Below, piece by piece: positions 10,895 to 20,328 of a stretch of DNA of 64,000 nucleotides (positions within the stretch are counted from its first letter, which is position 1; every line of letters starts with the position of its first letter). Both the position numbers and the translations under genes were made by a program. A model generated the notes under the pieces. The model made no database searches and was not told where the DNA came from. It was given only the letters and a program-made list of their open reading frames with translations. The stretch is taken from positions 25,393,079-25,457,078 of the forward strand of contig NC_079426.1 in the NCBI RefSeq assembly GCF_026213295.1, given 5' to 3'. The stretch is from Gadus chalcogrammus. Its lineage: Eukaryota > Chordata > Actinopteri > Gadiformes > Gadidae.

Positions 10895-12258
10895 GAGAAT
10901 GAATGATTGAGAGCCACCCGTGTCTCGCAACACGGTGACTGAACGCTGGTCCTCCGACTTTTCGGTGAGAGACACCGATCCGGTAAAGATGAATGGCTTA
11001 AAACACTCATCAGGGATGTTTTTATCTCCGGGCCGGCTATCGGAGGACACTGTTTTAATTAAGCCCATTCCCTTCGTCGGCCTGTAAGCTGCCCCAGCTG
11101 GTTTCGGACCTGGCACCTGCTGCTGACGCTTCATGGAAACGCAATCTGCAATGAGGTGACCAGGTTTGTGACAGAAGAAGCACTGTCTCTCCGCCATAGG
11201 ACCTGACAAGGCTGCTCTGGGCTGAGTGATACGAGCGTCATCAGACCTCTGCGAAAAACCACGATGGAAGGGAGGATCTGATTTACTAAAGACACTCTTG
11301 TGCATGAGAGCAAACTCCTCCGCCAGTGTAGCAGCCTGCTGTAGTGTAGCTACCTTCTGCTCATTCAGGTAGATCACAGTACGCTCAGTCACACAGTTTT
11401 TGAACTCTTCCACCAACATCAGGTCACGCAGTAAAGTATAGTCCTTTGCCTTACAGGATGCACACCATCTGTCGAAGAGGATCTCTTTCTCCCGGGCAAA
11501 GTCTATAAAGTTCTGGTTTACCGTTTTCCTGAGACTACGAAAACGCTGCCGGTAGGCCTCTGGCACTAGCTCATAGGCTCGAAGAATAGCGCTTTTTACT
11601 GTCTCATACACAAGACTGTCTTCCGTGGAGAGAAAAGCACACACTTCCTGAGCCTTACCAGTAAGTTTACACTGCAGGAGTATAGCCCACACATCCTTTG
11701 GCCAATGCAGAGCAACGGCAATGCGCTCAAATGCACCGAAGTAGGACTCTATCTCAGTCTCTCGAAACATAGGAACCATTGCCACATTCTTACGAACGTC
11801 GTTATCAGGATCTGACAGTGATCGTCTACCAGAGATAGAAGCGTCGGCTTCACTCTTCTGTAACTCTAACTGGCGCATCCTAACAGCCGTTTCTGACTCC
11901 AATTTCTTTAACTCGAGCTCTGACTCAAACTCCAACTTCTTTAGTTCCAACTCTCTCCGGAGTTGAAACTCTCGCTCTTCCTTCTTATCCTGCCTCCCCT
12001 GCTGAAGACGAGCCACACGCATTTTCACTCGGGCACTTGCCATAGAACCCGGAGAGGTAGAGAGTGGCTCAAACCGTGGCATCGTGTACGGTTTTAGCCC
12101 ATCCCCACTATCCTCTCCCTCTGGAGTAAGACCACCAGGCTGAGGCTCAACCACCCTTTCCTGTCTCTCCTCCGAGGACACCGCTGCCATAGCCCCAGCT
12201 ATCGCACCAGGTGACTCTTCCAAAACCTGTGAAGCAAGTGTTTCCTGTTCCGAGAGCG
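10895..12258 (-). pseudogene. Gypsy element A gag (SCAN-like) and protease start
   Basis: Capsid-type polyprotein on the minus strand. It has a charged coiled coil of ELELKKLE repeats (about 11870-12000) and a helical capsid block (LPEAYRQRF-type region; here YELVPEAYRQRFRSLRKTV, about 11520-11580) that resembles SCAN domains. A CCHC knuckle CFFCHKPGHLIADC lies at about 11145-11190, and the protease starts at LRDTGGSQSFIL (about 10905-10940). The frame breaks just after the DTG motif at about 10895. The N-terminus is cut at about 12258, where plus-strand RT of element B begins, so codons upstream of that are antisense noise. SCAN domains are held to descend from Gmr1-like gag, which fits the pol order. 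Confidence 0.75.
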
Positions 12259-12259
12259 A

Positions 12260-14801
12260 GTGGCTTATCTGGGGCACATCGTCTCCAGCACAGGTGTCGC
12301 CACTGACCCCCAAAAGATTCAAAAGGTGACTGAGTGGCCCGCACCCCGAAACGTCTCTGAAGTGCGTCAGTTTGTCGGCCTGGCTTCGTACTACCGACGC
12401 TTCGTCAAAGATTTCGCCACAGTTGCCAAGCCCCTCCACGAACTCACCAAAAAGTATGCACGTTTTAACTGGACGGATGAATGCCAGGAGGCGTTTGATC
12501 AGCTGAAAAGCCGGTTGACGTCAGTGCCGGTGCTGGGTTATCCCCTTGACAGTGGCCAACTGCTCCTCGACACAGACGCCAGTGACTGGGGAATCGGAGC
12601 AGTTCTCTCCCAAGTACAAGAAGGTGAGGAGAGAGTGCTAGCCTATGGGAGCAGGAGAATGTTGGCCACTGAGCAAAATTACTGCACAACCAGACGGGAA
12701 CTTCTGGCAGCTGTCGAGTTCATCTCTCATTTCCGGCAGTACCTGCTAGGGAAATCATTCATCATACGGACTGACCACAGCAGCCTGCGCTGGTTGACTC
12801 GGATGAAGGAGCCTGAGGGTCAGCTTGCTCGCTGGCTTGAAAAACTAGCAGAGTACGAGTTCCTGGTGATCCATCGTCCAGGGAGACACCACCAAAATGC
12901 GGACGCACTCTCCAGAAGACCCTGCAGGACGTCATGCCCATGCACAGTGCCGGAGCCTAGCCTCAGTAACCATCTCCAGCACAAGGGGATTCAGTGCAAT
13001 ATGGCCGAAGAGGATGAAGAGGATGCCGTGAAAACTCCTGCAGAGCAACCTCCAGTGGGAGTAGTGGTGCCTGAAGATAGCTATGGAGGCAGCCCCGCAG
13101 TTGAGTCTAAGCATCTTCCAGTGGGGGTAGCGGACGTTTTCAGTGATGATCAAGCTGGCTCTCTGTTCCGACCAGGTGTCTACAGGGTGAGTGAGCCAGC
13201 CCAAAGCAACCTGTTCAGTGGTTGAACCCAAGAGCAGTTAATCAGTGCCCAAGAAGCTGACCCAGATATAGCACCAGTGAGTAAGTGGATGGACGAGGGG
13301 AGGAGCAGGCCACCCTGGGCGGACATAGCACCCTACAGCCCTGCCACCAAAGCCTACTGGTCGCAGTGGAAAAGGCTGTACCAGAAAGACGGCGTTTTGC
13401 TGAGGAAATTCTACTGCACAGATGGAAAGGTGTTCCATCCACAGATCCTGTTGCCTCAAGAGTACCGCACCTCAGTCACAGAACAATTGCACGATGGCCC
13501 AGTCGGTGGCCACTTTGGAGGAGAAAGGACACTAGCACGTCTCAAGGCCCGGTACTACTGGTACAATATGAGGGATGACGTCACTCTGTGGTGCCGCACC
13601 TGCACCAGCTGTGCTGCAAAAGCCCGCCCGAAGAAAACACCTCAAGCCGCCATGGGCACAGTGCGAGTTGGTGCCCCCTTCGAAAGCATCGCAGTCGATT
13701 TAATGGGACCATTAAATGAAACCGAAAGGCGCAACCGCTACATAATAGTAGTACAATACTACTTCAGCTAATGGGTGGAAGCCTACCCGGTTCCCAATGA
13801 ACAAGGAACGACAGTGGCCGAGAAGATTGTTTCCGAGTGGGTGTGCCGGTACGGAGCTCCACAGTGCCTAAACAGCGACCAAGGTACCAATTTCGAGTCA
13901 GCTGTGTTCCAGAGAATGTGTGAACTGCTGGGAATCGACAAGACACGGACCACGACACATGACCCCATATGCAGTCATGGCCTACCGTGAATCCAAACAC
14001 AGCTCCACGGGCCTGACGCCTAACATGATGCTGTTCGGGCGGGAAATTACAGAGCCAGTGGATCTTGTTGCTGGGTTGCCACCTGACCCAGACAACACTA
14101 CTACCCCTCCATCCTATGTCGTACAGCTCCGGGAAAGGCTCGAGCTATCTCACCAGTTGGCCCGGGAGGCGCTGGGAAAATCTGTTGAGCGTGCCAAACG
14201 ACAGTTCGACAAAAATGTTTGCAGAGTCCAACACAAAGTCGGTGATGCAGTTTGGTTCCTAGTCAAAGGCACCAAGAGAGTAAAAGATAAAGTGCGGAAG
14301 TTCCTGCCTTCCTACGAGGGTCCGTACTTCATTGTGGGCGTACTGGACGACTTTGTCTACCGGATTAAAAAGGGTCAGAGGATGAAGATGAAAGTCGTTC
14401 ATCACGACAAACTCAAAGCTTACCATTCCAGGACAGCACTAGACAACAGCTGGACATTTCGGGAGGCTGAAACATGGGCACCAGTGGAGGCGCCACCCCC
14501 GTTGTCAGACCCCAGCTCTTCAGAAACCGACATCAGCCCCCTCAACCTTTGGGGCACGTCACCAGAGACGGAGGACCCTGTTGTGGAGGCCCTTCCAGGC
14601 CTCTCCTCTCCGCCACCATCACCAAGCAGCAGCCAGCTTCCTTGCCACCCCGCTGATTCTTCGCTGGAGGAGGCTGGGACCTCGCATACGGCCAGGGGAG
14701 AAGCTGCTCGTCCTCTTTTGAGCTCCGCCCCTCGGCGTCGACCCCGGAGGGTCTGCAGAGCTCCTGACATGTTTGGTGACTGGATTGGTCACCTAGCATA
14801 G
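12260..14801 (+). pseudogene. Gypsy element B pol: RT C-terminus, RNase H, integrase
   Basis: Begins inside RT (YLGHIVSSTGVATDP). It continues through RNase H (LLDTDASDWGIGAVL; IIRTDHSSLRWL; ADALSRR) to integrase with an H2C2 region (ending TCTSCAAKA), core D1 (SIAVDLMGP) and core D2 (NSDQGTNFES). In-frame stops lie at 13223-13225 and 13769-13771. Near 13965 a deletion with frame change removes the stretch that should carry the third catalytic acid. The frame then resumes at YRESKHSSTGLTPNM and runs through the C-terminal domain to 14801. Order RT-RH-IN is classical Ty3/Gypsy. Confidence 0.85.
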
Positions 14802-15476
14802 TTGCCTGAGGTTGGGTGTAGGCGGATCGCTGCCCTCCTCAGAGGAAAAGAGTTCCAGTAAAAAGAAGTAAAAGACAACAAAAACAAGAGTTCCTGTGTT
14901 GTCCAAACAAAAAGAAAGTTCCAGTATTGTCAAAGCAAAAGAGTTTGAGTATTGACAATAACAAAGATTGTATTTCCAGTTGTGTCATTGCAAGGTAACT
15001 CGCCTATGTTGAGGTTAAAAATGTGAAGTTTTATACGATTTAACGGTTTGATATAGTTGTTTGCTGTCACCAGTCGGTGGTTTGAATACTAATGGTGCAC
15101 ATAGTTTTGTTGGAGCATCCTGGGTATGTTAACCGTTGAGGCACTTAATGGGCATGCATGTGAAAAACGATGTGAAAGAAAGAAAAATGTTGCCCTATTT
15201 TTGCACTTGAAATCCTGCACCCTGTAGTACGCTAATGCACTTGAATTACACCCTGTAGTACGCTTTTGCACTTGAAATCCTACACCCTGTAGCACGCTAT
15301 TGCACTTGAAATCCTGCACCCTGTAAAGTACGCTAATGTTGAGTGGAGTGGTTGTAGAACTGGTCGCATTTTTCCCATTGGATGTATGAGTGTTAATGCC
15401 ATTTGCTTACATGTACGAAAAAAGGGTTGGGGAATACGCTTTAATTGATGTTTATAGGCATTGCCTTTTCACCTTA
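14802..15476 (+). other. 3' non-coding part of Gypsy element B
   Basis: No coding potential. It has degenerate repeats of GAGTTCCAGTA/GTTCCTGTG phrases at about 14845-14960 and a minisatellite at 15190-15335. The polypurine-like tract before the LTR is far downstream (about 19075-19088) because of later insertions. Confidence 0.5.
15190..15335. repeat. Minisatellite, TGCACTTGAAATCCTGCACCC-type units
   Basis: About four imperfect units of roughly 35-45 bases, each with CACTTGAA, CACCCTGTA and GTACGCT. Confidence 0.8.
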
Positions 15477-16897
15477 AAGACCCACTATGCAACTTCGGGC
15501 ATTTCTTCGCTGTTTTCTTGGTTTTGGCACGCACATTTCTCTACACAGCGCCCCCTACAGCTTCGTAGTAGATATTTTAAAACACTGTCGTAACAACTCG
15601 TTGACGACCCTTCCCCATGCACTTCTACGCGAGCCATGTGCATTTGTTTTCAAAGAAGCCGGCGAATGCGTGGAGCCATATCCGAAGTAGATGTTCATAA
15701 AGTGTAGGCAAGGTTATACATTTTTAAAATGCTTTAAAATGCTGTTTATTGCAATTTGTATTGCAATAAACATAAATCCATCATTTTTTATAGTTGACGG
15801 GGAGAATTTATCCCCTACATTATAATTGTTTTATCTTAGGTTGAACAGAACAATCTGTGTAAGAGTGTTGGCCAACATAATAATCTAAATAAACAAGAAC
15901 CTGGATTCGGGGGTTCAGTCTGTATCTGGGGGACGAGACAGACGAACAGCAAAACACCCATGGAAACAAAAATGGTTGAGCAAACACATTTGTACAGAGA
16001 CTATCAACATCAAGAATACCACGAAGACAAAGTTCACCCAAGGGTACTTTCAATTTCAAAAGCAACACGGCCAAGTCGGCGTCTGATTTGCAGTCTTCTT
16101 TTTCTTTCAGTTCACGCTATTCCTGAAAAGCTTGCCCAACGTTTACTCGTGTCTGGCCTCTCTGTCAGTCAGTCTCCCTTTTCTCTTCTTCTCTTCCTCC
16201 GACATTGAGTTTCTCTGTCTCTTTTTAGTCGGCTGATCTATGATGAATGTAACAATCCCTTAGTTACTTGTGTTTATATCGAGCCGGTTCCGTGTTTGGG
16301 GGTCTGTGCCGTAAAGCAATTCGTTACTTCGCGAGACCCGAGACTCCCGCGAGAGTGGGCGGCGGGTCGCCGGCAGAAACATTACTTTTCTCCGCCAAGA
16401 TGCGCAAGGGGGAGTCGAAACAACGAACAATCGAACATAAAGGTATAATAGAACCATCGCAATGACTCTTAGGCCCAATCCCATTTCTAGCCCTTACCCC
16501 TTCCCCTTCCCCCTCCCCCTTACCCCTTCCCCTTACCCCTTCCCCTTGCCCCTCAATACAGAGGGGTAAAACGTTCCCCTAAGAAATGGGACGCCCCTCC
16601 ATTACGTGGCTTCATCGTCGCTGACTGCGGACAGCTGACTGCTATGTCAACAGAGGCCACGAGTAGGCATGTTTCAGATCAAGCATACGTTGCGTTGCGT
16701 TGCCTCACATAACATAATGAATTAGTGGATAAAAACGTCAGAAATGCTGGCGTTAACTTCCCTATGTGATGTGACGCGTCACATGGCTTTAAAAACTCGC
16801 AGGATCTCCATTGTAACTCCGTCCGTCTGCTTTTCTGTGCATATGCTCTTTCAAATAAATGCAGACATAAGACACTCCCCTCAACATATCAAAACAT

Positions 16898-17015
16898 TGC
16901 CATAGGATAGGATAGGATAGGATTTTATTTGTTGTCATTTCACATGTTACAGAGCAACGAAATTATCAGTTACATTCCGTCCAAGAAACATAAAGGACAA
17001 GGGTAATGAAAAACA
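16898..17015 (-). mobile_element. 3' tail of a Rex1/CR1- or RTE-type LINE
   Basis: On the minus strand it reads AATTTCGTTGCTCTGTAAC, then GACAACAAATAAAATC and four TATCC units. This is a LINE 3' end with a pentamer tail, comparable to the tail at 7630-7675. Coding sequence absent. Confidence 0.6.
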
Positions 17016-17041
17016 GTTATTTTTATTTGACTGCCAGGTAT

Positions 17042-17230
17042 CCACCGCCGGGTTACATGCTTTTAGGTGATGGTGGGTACCCCTGCCTCCAGACGCCCGT
17101 ATGTCTGTTGACTCCCTATATAAAGAGCCGGTGATTGGGCGGGTGCAGCAGCGATTTAATTACCGCCAATCCAAGGTGCGTTCTGTGATAGAGCGGGCCT
17201 TCGGGATGATGAAGACAGGAGTCGAGTAAT
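17042..17230 (+). pseudogene. Harbinger transposase, C-terminal exon remnant
   Basis: Follows an acceptor-like TTTGACTGCCAG. Two adjacent frames give GYMLLGDGGYPCLQTPVCLL, then after a one-base shift RFNYRQSKVRSVIERAFGMM. The GDGGYP and R...VIERAFG blocks are the second catalytic Asp region and the terminal Glu region of PIF/Harbinger DDE transposases. The shift at about 17125 and the lack of upstream exons make it non-functional. Confidence 0.75.
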
Positions 17231-17235
17231 GGAGG

Positions 17236-17236
<1 letters not shown>

Positions 17237-17312
<76 letters not shown>
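17237..17312. repeat. (CA)n microsatellite
   Basis: About 38 uninterrupted CA units between the two Harbinger gene remnants. Confidence 0.97.
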
Positions 17313-17314
<2 letters not shown>

Positions 17315-17406
17315 CAAATACTCAATTACAACAAAAACAATGGTCTCGTTTGGTTGATACATTCATTAGGCAATTGGTAATTGTTTATTTCAAACTAGAC
17401 ACATAC

Positions 17407-17494
17407 CTTGTACTTCTTTTTAAGGTTCTCCCACTTCTTAGAAGCCTGTTGCCTGGTCACTTTCCCCTCCACCCCCATTTCTTCCAGAAAAAGC
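17407..17494 (-). pseudogene. Harbinger Myb/SANT-like (trihelix) protein remnant
   Basis: On the minus strand it reads VTRQQASKKWENLKKKYK followed by a donor GTATGT (17406-17401). KKWENLKKKYK is the third-helix signature of the Myb/MADF-like DNA-binding partner of Harbinger transposase. The upstream frame is closed by a stop within about 30 codons. Confidence 0.6.
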
Positions 17495-19088
17495 CTACAT
17501 CACAGCCAACGTACAGTATAACGACACAGACATTCAGTGGGCTATTGAGCTCAACACAGAAATACCAAAGCAGAAAACAGACGCAAGAATGAAAAGATTG
17601 AGCAACGTAAGACTCACTCCCACTGTTTTCTGGCGATCATTTTCGATTTTAGGAACTCATTGTCCCTGGTCGCCCTGAAATTAATGAGCCGTCTGGTCTC
17701 CTGTGGTGTCCCTGAGGTAAAAGTGGAAAGGAAATCTTCAGTTTGACAGGTGAGGGACGTAGCCTAGGTGGCAGCTTTACCGATATCAAAGCAGTGCGCC
17801 GGTATAATCAACCAAGTAATAGTAGTAGTAAGCAAATCCACTGCACACAAATTTTACTTGAAACCTTAACATGTCATGTCAAGGGTTATCGGATATCTAT
17901 CTCAACAAATAGCGATAGCGGAACACATTAGCATCGGCTTCTAGTGAATCAAAACAAACTTGACTAGTGATCCAAAACTAACTTCACAACCGCTCGAAAA
18001 TAGTATTATTACACCAGTCTGCCGTAATTAAAGTGCTGAAAATACTTACATTTGTGCGTGTCCTTCGCTTGAGCCATCGCTGCTGTTTGTTTATTTGGCG
18101 ATTTCGGTTGGCCACTAGAGAGCGCCAAAATCTTGTATGTATAGTTCAACGGTTATTTACCGTTATGTCATGTTTTATATCGAGCTCAGAGATCGCATTG
18201 TCCGTGTATGACTTCGAGCTGAATATACAGTCAACTTTACATCATGAGTCCGAATGATAACAACTAGTAAAAATGCATTTTCGGACGGATTTTCCTCGAA
18301 GCCCTCCCTTTGAAGTGTGGTCCTTGGATAGCTTCGTTTCAAGGGCTACGTAGCCTTTTGTCTTCGCCCTAACCCTTAACCAAAATGAGAATTGGGACAC
18401 CCTTACCCCTTCAAACCAAGGGGGAGGGGTAAGGGGGAGGGGTAAGAAGTAGAAATGGGACGCACCCTTAGCCTGTTATATTAAGGTAAATCAAGCCAAA
18501 AAAGTTGCATAGTTCCCCTTTCACTCGTGTCTGATCTCTTTTCTGGTCCATTCTTCTTTTGTTCCACCGACAGTCGCCTCTTGGGTCCCTTATCAGTTGA
18601 TTGATCCATGATGAATGCAACAATTGCCTCGCAACTGGCTGTTTATATCTAGCCGGTGCCATGTTTGGGTGTGTGTCTGTGCCGTAAAGCATTTTCGAAA
18701 CTACAATCTGACTACATTTTCGAGGCGCGATTGGATACTTCCGCTGCGTCACATCCGGATTGTGTCGGTCCGAACAGAGCAAGTTACATATGCACTTTTC
18801 CCTTGGAGAGGTGACATGGGGCAATGACACACCCCCCAAACGACCCAGAAATGGTTGAAGAACCATCAGAATAACTCTCAACCAGCATAATTAATGTAAT
18901 TTTGGCTAAAAAAGTTGCATAGTGGGCCTTTAACTTTCCACTGGAAGAGGACCCCTTCAGGGCCTGTGGGAAACACATGTTATGGTTGAATGTTTGTATA
19001 ATGACGGTCTAATTGGTATTTTTCTGCGTACAGTGTAGTGATGCTGGAGATATGTTAAGGGTTTAAACATTCTCCAGAGTGGGGGTAG

Positions 19089-19448
19089 TGTTGCAGTCTC
19101 TGCTTCCCCCTGGTGGTTTTGTTGGGGGAAAATACGTTTGTGTGGCGCATTAGGTGTGACGTAATAGAACGGGTGTGTTGTGGGTAGTGAAAACAAAGGA
19201 CCGCGCGGGAAAATCAGTGGGAGTCTACAGTGCGAACGTGATAGTAGCCTTTTATGCTTGTGAATGTACCATTGTTGAAGAAATAGAGCTAATTCATTGC
19301 TGCAACCAACCAACGCCTCACTGTTTCTGCTTCGGCTATGTTAACCGGACCACTAGACAAGCAAGTTACCTGCAACGAGCCAAGTAATTGAATTGAAACC
19401 AGCTCGCTCCCAACTACGGTTCGGAGCAGGGAAGCTGTGGAGGTAACA
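19089..19448 (+). repeat. 3' LTR of Gypsy element B
   Basis: A 360-bp LTR starting TGTTGCAG and ending GGTAACA, preceded by a purine-rich GAGTGGGGGTAG and followed by the CTTG duplication. Its first 35 bases equal the stub at 9517. It would carry promoter and poly(A) functions in an intact element. Confidence 0.8.
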
Positions 19449-19452
19449 CTTG

Positions 19453-20328
19453 AAACAGCAATGTATAATGGTGTAGGACAGATAAAGTGTTGTTTAAATG
19501 TAGGCTATTTTGATGGTGTTTTGATACTGTTATTCACTCTCAAAGTAGACCTATTATTGTTTTAGTTGAGATAATGAATTGCTAATTAGTTTGGGTAATT
19601 TACTGTAATTAAAATGGGTAGGTCTACAGACTTAGCATTTAACACCACTGAAAGTGTTATCTTTTACTACAGTGTATCTGTAAAGAGTCACATTTATATT
19701 TAAAATTTATATTAATGTAATTAGATAAATGGATTTGATTTGAAGGTTTATTTTGGTTATCGGTTATTGGGTTTATTTAATCAGAGTCATACAGGAGAAA
19801 TTGTGTAGATTATTTATTGATTGAGTAGTTTATTTTGATAACAATGCTAAGAATATCTGATGTGGTGTAAAATAAGAGATGACAATGGCAGCAAACATAA
19901 CCAGTGTTAAAACTCCTCTCTTGCCTGTTTTCATATTTCCCTGTACACACAGGAGACTATAGATATACCAACACAACAATTTATTATCCGTACAATACCA
20001 AGAATCAACAGATTTTCACGAGTATATGATTACAATCATGAATACAATTTGAATTAAGCTCGCATTCACAAACAAATATATTCTAAATGAATACTCTGAG
20101 CAAGCATGACAATACTGCAAGCCATTACATCATGTCTTGTACTACACTAATGCTACTCAATACCATTGCAAATACTTTGCAGGAGGGAGAAGCCCAGCAC
20201 AGTGACCTGACTGCAATCGTGTGTTTGAGGCACTTTTCATCCAACTCTACGAGCAGTACTGTGGATCAAGGCGCGTATATGGAGTCAGGCACCAGCGCAT
20301 ACCCCCACATCCGGCAAGTCATTATTAT
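19453..20328. other. No gene seen; includes rest of the 226-bp repeat unit
   Basis: 19453-19605 completes the tandem unit interrupted by the Gypsy element. The remainder is AT-rich with no supported coding region. Confidence 0.6.

Larger units (their letters stand above)
16472..18467. mobile_element. PIF/Harbinger transposon with TTA target duplication
   Basis: Flanked by TTA at 16469-16471 and 18468-18470. The terminal repeats pair GGCCCAATCCCATTTCT on the left with AGAAATGGGACGCACCC on the right. Both ends carry CCCTTACCCC/GGGGTAAGGG subterminal repeats (16490-16560; 18395-18450). It holds remnants of both Harbinger proteins on opposite strands. The 3-bp TTA duplication and the two-gene content are the hallmarks of the superfamily. 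Confidence 0.75.
15477..18930. mobile_element. MITE-like element with ends AAGACCCACTATGCAACTT, partly duplicated
   Basis: The left end at 15477 and the right end at 18930 are inverted copies (right end reads AAGTTGCATAGTGGGCCTT), flanked by TA-containing bases (TTA left, TAA right). A second, inner right end (AAAAAAGTTGCATAGT, about 18498-18515) shows that the 3' half, about 400 bases with TGATGAATG, TTTATAT and GTGCCGTAAAGCA landmarks, is present twice in direct order (16085-16471 plus 18471-18515, and 18517-18930). A Harbinger element sits in the first copy. No own coding region recognised. Confidence 0.6.
9517..19448 (+). mobile_element. Composite Ty3/Gypsy element (element B) with TSD CTTG
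   Basis: Bounded by a 35-bp stub of the 5' LTR (9517-9551) and a full 360-bp 3' LTR (19089-19448). It is flanked by CTTG at 9513-9516 and 19449-19452. Inside are an inverted fragment of another Gypsy element (9552-12258), the 3' half of B's own pol (12260-14801), a 3' region with a minisatellite, and an inserted MITE/Harbinger block (15477-18930). Most of the 5' LTR, the primer site, gag, protease and N-terminal RT of B are gone. Confidence 0.8.

Noticed and set aside
12260..12439. N-terminal extension of the minus-strand gag frame
   Set aside because: It is antisense to RT of Gypsy element B; the real gag sequence stops at about 12258.
17116..17325. Frame with a long Cys-Val run
   Set aside because: Read-through of the CA microsatellite.
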